A stretch of DNA of 64,000 nucleotides, taken from NCBI RefSeq assembly GCF_013410115.1, contig NZ_JACCCV010000001.1, positions 992,001 through 1,056,000 on the forward strand. The letters are read 5' to 3'. This document shows, piece by piece, positions 17,540 to 25,171 of the stretch. Source of the DNA: Tunturiibacter gelidiferens (lineage in GTDB: Bacteria; Acidobacteriota; Terriglobia; Terriglobales; Acidobacteriaceae). Made by a program: the position numbers and the translations under genes. The notes below the pieces were generated by a model. That model was not told the origin of the DNA, searched no databases, and worked only from the letters and a program-made list of their open reading frames with translations. Every line of letters starts with the position of its first letter. The stretch's first letter is position 1.

Positions 17540-18484
17540 ATGGCATTCGCAGGTTCTGTCTCGTCTAGAAGACTCTATTTCTACCTCGCGCCATTCATTC
17601 TTATTCCCTGTTTTTTATTGGTTTCAGCGTGCTTTTTCCTGCCCTCACGTTGGGTTGCGGTTCGCTCGGACAATAAGTACCTCATCAACTTGGCCTGGGG
17701 CGCGACCCTCCACAATTTCAACTGTCAGATCGTTGTCTACGGTGACTCAACCGCTATGGTTGGCATCGACCCTGCTTTGATCCGCCAGCGGACCGGGCTT
17801 AGTACTTGCAACATCGCTGAGTATGAGGGAATGACGATCTTTAACGGAACCATGGTGCTGGATCGATACCTCTCACAGAATCAGAGCCCAAAGTTTCTGA
17901 TTTTTCTTTACTCCCCAGAGGACTTTGATCCATTGAGCCAGCGGCAGATAGTCGGGATGTATGAGGCAATGACTTGGCGTGTGGGACAACCGAATCGCCT
18001 TATCAACCTGGCCGCTCTGCTCAGACGTCCTGATGAATTCTTTTACTGGGCCGGGTTTGGGTGGCGGCTCGCCCTTGAACGAGTCAGAAACCGGCCAGCC
18101 TCAAACGATATCCTGCAATTCCGCACCGCTCATCAGGGACAGTACCCCATTGACGCTCCAACCGCGACGGAATGCGAAACAATGGTGAGGCCGCCAAGTG
18201 TCCCCAATCGCGAGTGGGTAGCGGGACTTAGAAGCTACAACCGCGATGGAACCACGGTCCTTGTCGACTCCACCCCAATGGCGCCCTGCGATCCGAAGCT
18301 ATCCTACTTTCAACAAAAGCTTCCCGCTCTCGTAGACAATCGCTTCCAAACCATTCCCATAACCGCTTTCACAACAGAAGGCCGTATGCACGTCAACGCC
18401 ATTGGGTCTGCGCTGCTCTCAAATATGGTGGCCGATCAGGTTCTCCAACATATGTCCGTCGACTCCACAGGGAGAAAACCCTGA
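17540..18484 (+). CDS. Membrane-anchored SGNH-like protein, DltD/AlgJ-like partner of the MBOAT enzyme
   Basis: The 314-residue protein has an N-terminal membrane anchor (residues about 12-34, ending before SRWVAV), so the rest should face the periplasm. VYGDSTAMVGIDP (residues 66-78) is the SGNH block I with candidate nucleophile Ser70. Near the C-terminus RMHVNAIGS holds His284, the candidate catalytic His; the usual Asp three residues before it is absent (Gly281), so activity is uncertain. The stop abuts the TTG start of the MBOAT gene, indicating strict coupling. Periplasmic SGNH partners accompany MBOATs in Dlt and alginate systems, which supports a role in acyl transfer to an envelope polymer. 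Confidence 0.8.
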   Translation: MAFAGSVSSRRLYFYLAPFILIPCFLLVSACFFLPSRWVAVRSDNKYLINLAWGATLHNFNCQIVVYGDSTAMVGIDPALIRQRTGLSTCNIAEYEGMTIFNGTMVLDRYLSQNQSPKFLIFLYSPEDFDPLSQRQIVGMYEAMTWRVGQPNRLINLAALLRRPDEFFYWAGFGWRLALERVRNRPASNDILQFRTAHQGQYPIDAPTATECETMVRPPSVPNREWVAGLRSYNRDGTTVLVDSTPMAPCDPKLSYFQQKLPALVDNRFQTIPITAFTTEGRMHVNAIGSALLSNMVADQVLQHMSVDSTGRKP

Positions 18485-20044
18485 TTGCTCTTCTCCTCTG
18501 CTATCTTCATCTTTCTCTTCCTTCCCGCGAGTCTTATCGGGTATCAGATCGTAAGCCGTTTCAGCCGGTCTGCCACTCTCGCCTGGCTAACGATCACCTC
18601 CTTTTTTTTCTACGGGTATTGGAATTCGTCCTACCTCGTCCTTTTGACCGCCTCCATCGTGATGAATTATCTCTTCGCCAGGATGTTGGGCGAGGGAAAA
18701 CCAGAAGCGAGCCAGAGCCGTTGGCTTGTCATCGCGATTCTCGCCAACCTCGGGCTTTTGGCTTACTACAAATATCTTTTTCCCTTCCTTAACTTTTTTC
18801 ATGATCATGGTGTTACTAACCACGCCTTCGCAAACGTAGTGCTGCCGCTGGGAATCTCATTCTTCACATTTACCCAGATCGCATACTTGATCGACCTTCG
18901 CCAGCAGATCGCGAAGCGTCAGGGACTGCTGCCCTATTCCGTATTCGTTACTTTCTTCCCACATCTGATCGCCGGCCCTATCATTCATCCCCGCGAATTG
19001 ATGCCTCAGCTGGACGAGGATCGCATCCGCGGCTTGGATGCCGGCGATCTTGCCCTCGGCCTTTCCTGGTTCGTCATGGGGCTTGCAAAAAAAGTACTCA
19101 TCGCCGACCGTATAGCTCCACTCTCTGACGTTGTCTTTCATAACCCAGGAAGTGCGGGAATTGTCACAGCGTGGCTCGGCGCTCTCGCCTATTCCATGCA
19201 ACTTTACTTCGATTTTTCCGGCTACTCCGACATGGCTCTCGGCTTGGCTCGCATGTTCTCCATCGAGTTTCCATTCAACTTCAATTCGCCTTACAAGTCA
19301 CAGGGCATCATTGAGTTTTGGCAGCGATGGCACATGACACTTTCACGCTATCTCAACGAATATCTCTACACCCCAATTCTGCGATGGACCAATGGCCGCC
19401 GAATCAGTGCCGGCAAGAAGGTCTCACGCAAGGCCAGTGCCACACTGGAAGGCTTCACCAGCATGGTCTTCTTCCCTGTCATCATGACCATGTTTCTCGC
19501 CGGCATCTGGCACGGCGCAGGCATGCAATTTGTGATGTTCGGCGTTCTTCAGGGTTTGTACCTTACGGTCAATCACGCCTGGCGCATCTTCACCCCTCAG
19601 GGACATCGGTTCCATCGCAAGGTGCCTGCACCCTTCATGATTGCGCTTACCTTCGTTGCCTTTCTCATCAGTCTTGTCTTCTTCAGATCTGCGAATGTGC
19701 ATGAGGCCGTTTACCTATTGCAGACCATGTGCGGTATTCACGGTAGGGGGCCGGCTTTTGACGCATTTCCCTACATGAAATACATTCCTCCAACCTCCAG
19801 ATTTTTGAGTCACCTCTCAACCGCTGCACTCTCTCTCTTGATCTGTTTTTTCATCATATGGGCGCTCCCCAACACCCAGGAGATCTTGGGTCAATTACCC
19901 AAAGACGAAGTTCTCAAGCCAAGCATCTTGCCGAATCTTCGATGGAGGCCAACAGCCACGTGGAGTCTTGGCCTGACACTCTTGTTATGCTGTGCGATCC
20001 TCTTGCTCGACGCGAGTACCAGCTTTCTATACTTTCAGTTTTAG
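18485..20044 (+). CDS. MBOAT-family O-acyltransferase (AlgI/DltB-like)
   Basis: A 519-residue polytopic membrane protein with the MBOAT signature. Conserved points are LPLGISFFTFTQIAYLID (about 120-137), FPHLIAGPIIHPRELMPQ, YFDFSGYSDMALG, FWQRWHMTLSRYLNEYLY with His283, and the catalytic LAGIWHGAG with His343. AlgI/DltB relatives move acyl groups across the membrane onto extracytoplasmic polymers. It begins with TTG directly after the TGA of the SGNH gene. With the carrier protein encoded downstream, the donor is more likely an acyl-ACP than acetyl-CoA, but this is inference. Confidence 0.92.
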   Translation: MLFSSAIFIFLFLPASLIGYQIVSRFSRSATLAWLTITSFFFYGYWNSSYLVLLTASIVMNYLFARMLGEGKPEASQSRWLVIAILANLGLLAYYKYLFPFLNFFHDHGVTNHAFANVVLPLGISFFTFTQIAYLIDLRQQIAKRQGLLPYSVFVTFFPHLIAGPIIHPRELMPQLDEDRIRGLDAGDLALGLSWFVMGLAKKVLIADRIAPLSDVVFHNPGSAGIVTAWLGALAYSMQLYFDFSGYSDMALGLARMFSIEFPFNFNSPYKSQGIIEFWQRWHMTLSRYLNEYLYTPILRWTNGRRISAGKKVSRKASATLEGFTSMVFFPVIMTMFLAGIWHGAGMQFVMFGVLQGLYLTVNHAWRIFTPQGHRFHRKVPAPFMIALTFVAFLISLVFFRSANVHEAVYLLQTMCGIHGRGPAFDAFPYMKYIPPTSRFLSHLSTAALSLLICFFIIWALPNTQEILGQLPKDEVLKPSILPNLRWRPTATWSLGLTLLLCCAILLLDASTSFLYFQF

Positions 20045-20103
20045 GTGCCTCAGCTTAACCAGCTCTCGCCTGATAACCACATCGAATCCTGTATTCTTGG
20101 CCC

Positions 20104-21906
20104 ATGTCTCATCCTGACGGAATTGATCTCGCCAGCTTGTCCGTAGACGAATTGTTGACCAAACGCAAAGGCCTGCGACGCAAGCTTGCGGCGAGGGAAA
20201 ACCTTCAACCCATTCGCATTGCGGTGCTCAGTGGCAGCACCACCAACGAAGTTGTCGATCTCCTCGAACTCAGACTGCTTGATGCCGGCTTTGCACCAAC
20301 CTTTCACCAGTCCGAGTACGGCCGCTTCTACGTTGACGCAGTTCATGACGCGGATGCCCTAATTCAATTCGAACCCCATCTCATCTACGTACACACCTCC
20401 GTGAGGAATATTCAGCGGTTCCCTCCCGTAGGATGTTCGGAAATCGAGTTCGAGGAGCACGTAAAAACTGAGATCAATTTCTTCCAGGAGATATGGACAT
20501 CCTTGGAAGAGAAGATCGGCTGCCTCGTGATCCAGAACAACTTCGAGTTCCCGCCCTATGCCATCCTGGGCAATCTCGACGCAACTCTAGCTGGCGGCCA
20601 TACTCGATTTGTCTCTGCGCTCAACCTGGAGTTTGCACGGAGAGCGGCATCCAACTCCAAACTTCTCGTCCAGGACATCTGCAGCATCTCAGCGCGCATT
20701 GGCCTTGACCAATGGTTCGACTTCGAACGTTGGTTCAGCTACAAGATCAACACGTCACTCGAAGGCAGTCATGCCATAGCCACCTCGCTGACTGCTATCA
20801 TTCGCGCAATTTACGGCAAAGCTCGCAAAGTTCTTGTGTTGGATCTTGACAACACAATTTGGGGCGGCGCCATCGGTGACGATGGCGTCGAGAAGATCCA
20901 GATCGGTCGTGAAACCCCCGTAGCTGAGGCTTATTCCGCCTTTCAGCAGTACTGCCTCTCATTACGCAATCGCGGCGTACTTCTTGCCGTCTGCTCGAAG
21001 AACAGCGAGGAGATCGCCAAACAGGGCTTCGAACATCCGGATTCAATACTCAAGCTCGAACATATCTCATGCTTCAAAGCGAATTGGGATCCCAAACACG
21101 AAAACATTGCTTTGATCGCGAACGAACTTAATCTCGGCGCCGACAGCTTTGTCTTCGTGGATGACAATCCTGCTGAGCGCGAAATCGTTAGAGCTCAGAT
21201 CAACGGTATTGCTGTTCCCGACGTTGGAAGCGACGTGGCGCAATACGCCAAAGTCCTCGAGGCTGGCCGCTATTTCGAGCAGATCTCACTCTCCCAGGAA
21301 GATTACGAGCGCGCCGCTCTCTACGACCAAAACACCCAGCGCACGGTCTTCGAAGGTAAGTTTGCCGACTATGGTGAGTATCTGGATTCGCTCTCGATGA
21401 CCGCGGAAATTGGCCGCTTTCAGCCAATCTACCTCGAACGCATCGCTCAACTCACCAACAAAACAAACCAGTTCAATCTCACAACCCGTCGCTACACCCT
21501 TGGCGAGATTGAGTCCATTCTTACGGACCCGGATGCAATAGGAATCTACGGCAGACTCAGCGATCGATTCGGAGACAATGGACTCATCTCTATTGTGCTT
21601 GGTCGCCGCAAGAACGACATTCTAGACATCGATCTCTGGCTCATGAGCTGTCGCGTCCTCAAGCGCGACATGGAACTTGCAATGTTGGACGCGCTGGTTC
21701 AGCGAGTCCGCGGAATGGGTATTGCAGTCCTGCACGGGCACTATCTCCCCACGAAGAAAAATGCCATGGTCCAAGATCACTATCCGAAACTTGGATTTGA
21801 AGTAGTGTCCCAAAACCCTGATGGCTCCGCGATATACTCACTGGAGATCAAGGGCTTTACGCCCCGCAACACCCACATAAAAATCATGGAGCCCGGTAAT
21901 GAGTAG
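20104..21906 (+). CDS. FkbH-like HAD-IIIC protein (acyl loading onto carrier protein)
   Basis: A 600-residue cytoplasmic protein in three parts: an N-terminal SGNH-like domain (about 36-235, VLSGSTTNEVVDLLE), a HAD-IIIC domain (about 240-380) starting with VLVLDLDNTIWGGAIGDDG in which Asp247 and Asp249 are the DxD pair, with CSKNSEE and FVDDNPAERE, and a C-terminal GNAT-like domain (about 440-590, RFGDNGLISIVLG). In polyketide systems FkbH proteins dephosphorylate 1,3-bisphosphoglycerate and load the glyceryl group onto an ACP thiol. Its stop overlaps the ACP gene by 8 bases. Here it is not near any polyketide synthase. The start has no clear ribosome site. Confidence 0.93.
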   Translation: MSHPDGIDLASLSVDELLTKRKGLRRKLAARENLQPIRIAVLSGSTTNEVVDLLELRLLDAGFAPTFHQSEYGRFYVDAVHDADALIQFEPHLIYVHTSVRNIQRFPPVGCSEIEFEEHVKTEINFFQEIWTSLEEKIGCLVIQNNFEFPPYAILGNLDATLAGGHTRFVSALNLEFARRAASNSKLLVQDICSISARIGLDQWFDFERWFSYKINTSLEGSHAIATSLTAIIRAIYGKARKVLVLDLDNTIWGGAIGDDGVEKIQIGRETPVAEAYSAFQQYCLSLRNRGVLLAVCSKNSEEIAKQGFEHPDSILKLEHISCFKANWDPKHENIALIANELNLGADSFVFVDDNPAEREIVRAQINGIAVPDVGSDVAQYAKVLEAGRYFEQISLSQEDYERAALYDQNTQRTVFEGKFADYGEYLDSLSMTAEIGRFQPIYLERIAQLTNKTNQFNLTTRRYTLGEIESILTDPDAIGIYGRLSDRFGDNGLISIVLGRRKNDILDIDLWLMSCRVLKRDMELAMLDALVQRVRGMGIAVLHGHYLPTKKNAMVQDHYPKLGFEVVSQNPDGSAIYSLEIKGFTPRNTHIKIMEPGNE

Positions 21907-22147
21907 CGAGGATCGTCTTCCTGAAATTCAAGAAATCTTTCGTGACATTCTGGACGAACCGAACCTTGTCCTCGATCGTCACTCAAACGCCGAGAATGTT
22001 CCCGATTGGGATTCCCTTGCGCACGTCAACCTGATCACCGCCATCGAAAAGCGATACAAAGTAAAGTTTGCACTCGGCCAGTTGCAGCAACTCCATCACG
22101 TAGGAGATCTGCTCGATCTGCTCGACCAAAAGTTAGCCTCCAAGTAG
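21899..22147 (+). CDS. Acyl carrier protein
   Basis: An 82-residue carrier protein with Ser39 in the WDSLAHVNLI motif as the phosphopantetheine attachment site. The helix II region after the Ser (VNLITAIEKRYKVKF) is typical. GGAG in the end of the FkbH gene lies 7 bases before the ATG, and the genes overlap by 8 bases, so the two proteins should be made in step. The gene is not near fatty-acid synthase genes; the context makes it the dedicated acceptor of the FkbH-loaded acyl group and the donor for the MBOAT enzyme. Confidence 0.92.
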   Translation: MSSEDRLPEIQEIFRDILDEPNLVLDRHSNAENVPDWDSLAHVNLITAIEKRYKVKFALGQLQQLHHVGDLLDLLDQKLASK

Positions 22148-22181
22148 GTCGTTTGTACCCGACGAATAGGACGAAATTGCG

Positions 22182-22658
22182 ATGCTCCCAGGTTCGGCGC
22201 TACATCTTCATCACGTAGGTTATGTAGTCAAAACTATAGATTCAATCGCTAAGACCTACGTCGATCGTTACGGATACGAACTGTCGACCCCAGTCATCCA
22301 CGACCCTCTTCAAACTGCCTTTGTGCAATTTCTAAAGCTCGCAGGCGACCAGACATTTCTTGAGTTCGTATCTCCGGATAGTCCCGAAAGCAAGCTTGTC
22401 AGCGCCTCGAAGCGTGGCGGTCTGAATCATCTCTGCTTCACTGCCGACAATCTCGAACAGACTATAGTGCAGCTGGAAGAAAGCGGTATGCGCCTCATCT
22501 CTGAGCCTAAACCCGGCAGAGCATTTGGAGGGCGCCGGATCTGCTGGCTGGTCGGCGAAGATCCCCTGCCGATTGAACTGGTGGAAAAACTCTCTGAGAA
22601 TGACTTATGCGTCCCACTAGCGCCCGTAGATCACGAAGTCAACTCCTTTGAGTCATAA
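22182..22658 (+). CDS. VOC-family protein (methylmalonyl-CoA epimerase-like)
   Basis: A 158-residue vicinal-oxygen-chelate protein. LHLHHVGYVVKTIDSIAK (residues 8-25) begins the first beta-alpha-beta unit with a metal-site His; GGLNHLCFTADNLEQTI supplies the second His, and LEFVSP and IELVEK the Glu ligands. This order is that of methylmalonyl-CoA epimerase and glyoxalase I. It follows the ACP gene by 34 bases. It may epimerise or modify the acyl group on the carrier or a precursor; this is only inferred from position. Confidence 0.88.
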   Translation: MLPGSALHLHHVGYVVKTIDSIAKTYVDRYGYELSTPVIHDPLQTAFVQFLKLAGDQTFLEFVSPDSPESKLVSASKRGGLNHLCFTADNLEQTIVQLEESGMRLISEPKPGRAFGGRRICWLVGEDPLPIELVEKLSENDLCVPLAPVDHEVNSFES

Positions 22659-22838
22659 GGATTCCACCTTCAGTTAGTACATCGAACCTGCACCAAATCG
22701 AACAAATACCTCTGGTACCCATTCATAGACTCCCATCGCACGAGTGGGCATTCGCTTCACGCGCGAACACCGCTTCCGAATCGAAATCAATCTTTTGGTG
22801 GAGAGTCTTAACCCTCACTCCACGAGTACCATCATCCG

Positions 22839-23900
22839 ATGATTCCGACCGAACCAATTGGCAGCATCCCTCGTCCTCCTCAACTGATCGAAGCGCTAAC
22901 GTTGCATCATGCCGACAAAATCACCCGTGACTCTCTGGACAGCGCCTACGATGAGGCACTTCGAGACACCATCGATCGCCTCGAGCAGACCGGGTCGCCG
23001 GTCCTGACCGATGGCGAACAAACCAAGCCCAGCTTCGCCACTTACCCTCTCATCGGTCTCTCAAATCTCGCGTCCGATGGAGTCATCATCCCGTTCGCCG
23101 ATGGCCACCAACGCCAGCTGCCTCGACTTACCTCCGGCCCCTTTCGTTACGGCACTCATGCCAAAAATTTTCTCAAGGCCGCGCGCACCTATACCAATCG
23201 CCCAATCAAGCAGGCTGTTATCTCCGCCTCTGCGCTCAGCCTCCTCTATCCGTCAGCAGAGATTCCCGGCTACTCCCGAGAGTCCTTCCTCGCGGATCTA
23301 ATCGACGAGGCCGAAGCTGATATTCGCGGGGCTCTCTCCGCAGGGGCAGCATCCGTACAGATCGACTTCACCGAGGGCCGGCTCTCCCTCAAGCTCGATC
23401 CCTCCGGCAACCTTCTGCGCAGCTTCGTCGACCTGAACAATCAGGTCTTGCAACGCTTCACTGCTGACGAACGTCAGAAAATCGGTGTGCATGTCTGTCC
23501 CGGCGGAGACCACGATTCGACCCACAGCGCAGACGTTGACTACGCCGGACTGCTACCAGATCTATTCAAGCTCAATGTCGGCCGTTTCTATCTTCAGATG
23601 GCCAGCGAACCGGACAAACCGCGCATCCTAAGGCTCGTAGGCGACTTGGCAGGGCCTCAGCATCTTGTCTTCATAGGCGTCATCGACCCAATCAATCCAG
23701 CCATCGAAACTGCAGCCCAGGTCCGCGACCGCATCCTCGAAGCAGCATCCTTCCTACCCATCGAGCAACTTGGAACCACCGACGACTGTGGCTTTGCACC
23801 ATTCGCTGACGACACCTCGACCGCCCGAGACACTGCATTTCAAAAAATCCGAGCCAGAGTAGAAGGAACAGAGCTAGCCAGCAGGCAGTTGGGCCACTAG
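22839..23900 (+). CDS. MetE C-terminal-like (cobalamin-independent methionine synthase family) protein
   Basis: A 353-residue stand-alone protein of the MetE/UROD superfamily. It starts IPTEPIGSIPRP, the usual opening of MetE C-terminal domains; VHVCPGGDHDSTHSADVDY around residue 210 holds the His-x-Cys zinc ligands and TTDDCGFAPFADDTSTARD near the C-terminus the distal Cys (317). The homocysteine/zinc half is intact, whereas the N-terminal MetE domain is missing. Such short homologues are common; they may use another methyl donor or act on other thiols. It is a single gene 180 bases after the VOC gene, so operon membership is unlikely. Confidence 0.88.
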   Translation: MIPTEPIGSIPRPPQLIEALTLHHADKITRDSLDSAYDEALRDTIDRLEQTGSPVLTDGEQTKPSFATYPLIGLSNLASDGVIIPFADGHQRQLPRLTSGPFRYGTHAKNFLKAARTYTNRPIKQAVISASALSLLYPSAEIPGYSRESFLADLIDEAEADIRGALSAGAASVQIDFTEGRLSLKLDPSGNLLRSFVDLNNQVLQRFTADERQKIGVHVCPGGDHDSTHSADVDYAGLLPDLFKLNVGRFYLQMASEPDKPRILRLVGDLAGPQHLVFIGVIDPINPAIETAAQVRDRILEAASFLPIEQLGTTDDCGFAPFADDTSTARDTAFQKIRARVEGTELASRQLGH

Positions 23901-24215
23901 CCACCGCCCCATGAAAGCGCCGCCGTACGAACCACCGCGGTGGCCCCTACATCAAATGAAACCAGTGCCTCGGGTGCTCTATTCATGCGGCCATCGCATG
24001 AGTGGGCCTTCGCGCCACGAGCGAACGTTTTTCTTCCCCGCAATCGATCATCATCCGCACCATCTTCCACGCCGAAGAAGTATCTAAAAAGAGTTTTTTG
24101 CGCCCTACGAAAACTGCTACGCCTAACCATGTCTTCGTAATACAACGCGAAACGAAAAAACTGCCTCTCACGCCCTGAACGAAACTTCGCGGCCAAGCCG
24201 CAACTCGGAGAGTCA

Positions 24216-24725
24216 ATGAAAAAATCTACGCAATGGATGTGCTGCGCGATGCTCGGCATCGCCGCCACACTCCTACCAGCCAAAGCAAAAGCAGTGACGG
24301 ACGACGACAAGAAGTTTCTCGCGACGGCAGCGCAATCCGACCAGAACGAGATAGCCCTCAGCCAGTTGGCAGAACAGAAAGCCACCAATCCCGCAGTGAA
24401 GGCGTTTGCCGACAAGATGGTCAAAGAACACACGCAGATGACCGAAAGCATGAAGCCCTTCGCAGACTCCTGGGGCCTCGCAGCTCCAACCGGCCCCGAC
24501 CCCGACCACCAGAAAGAACTGGATAAACTCAACGGTCTCTCCGGCAATGACTTCGACAAGGAGTACATGGACCAGATGGTGACGGATCACTCGAAAGCCC
24601 TGAGTGCCTTCACCACCGAAGCCAAGGACACCAAAGATGTAAAGTTCAGAACCGCAGTCATCAAAGGCAAGACCGCCGTCGCAGCCCATAAGAACATGGC
24701 CTACGACCTCAAAAAGAAGCTGTAA
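24216..24725 (+). CDS. Secreted DUF4142 protein
   Basis: A 169-residue exported protein. The signal peptide covers about residues 1-26 (KKSTQWMCCAMLGIAATLLPAKAKA). The mature part is an all-helical, ferritin-like DUF4142 domain: FLATAAQSDQNEIALSQLA, VKAFADKMVKEHTQMTESM and YMDQMVTDHSKALSAF. Family function is not established, though members are often stress-linked and periplasmic. GGAG lies before the ATG. It is monocistronic, followed by a palindromic element at 24773-24803. Confidence 0.92.
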   Translation: MKKSTQWMCCAMLGIAATLLPAKAKAVTDDDKKFLATAAQSDQNEIALSQLAEQKATNPAVKAFADKMVKEHTQMTESMKPFADSWGLAAPTGPDPDHQKELDKLNGLSGNDFDKEYMDQMVTDHSKALSAFTTEAKDTKDVKFRTAVIKGKTAVAAHKNMAYDLKKKL

Positions 24726-24772
24726 CGGCGCAATTGCATCGCGCTCTATGACTCAAAAAATGAAGCTGGGTG

Positions 24773-24803
24773 CCCATCCTTCGCGTCTCTTGCGAAGGGT
24801 GGG
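24773..24803. repeat. Palindromic intergenic element, copy 1
   Basis: Twelve-base arms CCCATCCTTCGC / GCGAAGGGTGGG with a 7-base loop; one pair is a G-T wobble. It starts 48 bases after the DUF4142 stop. A near-identical copy lies at 49923-49953, also just after a plus-strand stop codon. It may act as a terminator or RNA-stabilising 3' hairpin, or be a REP-type element. Confidence 0.8.
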
Positions 24804-24990
24804 ACGCAGTCCGCCTGAACGGGTATGCGCGACTGATCAACACTTCGCCGCCACCGCATCAGGTCCACCCGCTCCCTAATAACTCGTGGCCTCAAGGAGG
24901 GCATGGACCCGCCGTCCCTCACATTCCCGAAACGGGAACCCAAAAAATAAATCCCAAAACTCTGCCACATTTTTCTCAGCCAAAAAACTG

Positions 24991-25100
24991 ACTGCTAAAA
25001 CACCACGCCAGCCACGCAAAACACCACAACTACACCACCAAAACACCACGTCAAAACACCCACTTTTCGCAAAATCCCCAAGAAAACACCACGAACTCAC
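24991..25100. repeat. AACACCAC-rich repeat block
   Basis: The undecamer AAAACACCACG occurs at 24997, 25040 and 25083 with two variant copies between (25018 and 25053). A 20-base identical stretch, AAACACCACGCCAGCCACGC, is shared between 24998-25017 and 11419-11438, and a related block lies at 62335-62392. Spacing is irregular, so this is not CRISPR. Read on the minus strand it is GTGGTGTTTT-rich and sits just after the GH3 stop. The remainder of 24726-25171 shows no gene. Confidence 0.65.
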
Positions 25101-25171
25101 GCGCCAAAAAAATACCCAGGCCGCCAATCAAAATTTGGCGGCCCGGGCCTGTCCATCGGTTTGGTGATCCG

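Noticed and set aside
23897..24568. 223-codon minus-strand frame covering the DUF4142 gene
   Set aside because: DUF4142 on the plus strand has a signal peptide and domain; the minus frame is Ser-rich without a family.
24991..25100. Possible CRISPR array in the AACACCAC block
   Set aside because: Repeat units are only about 11 bases, spacing is irregular and there are no uniform spacers or cas genes.
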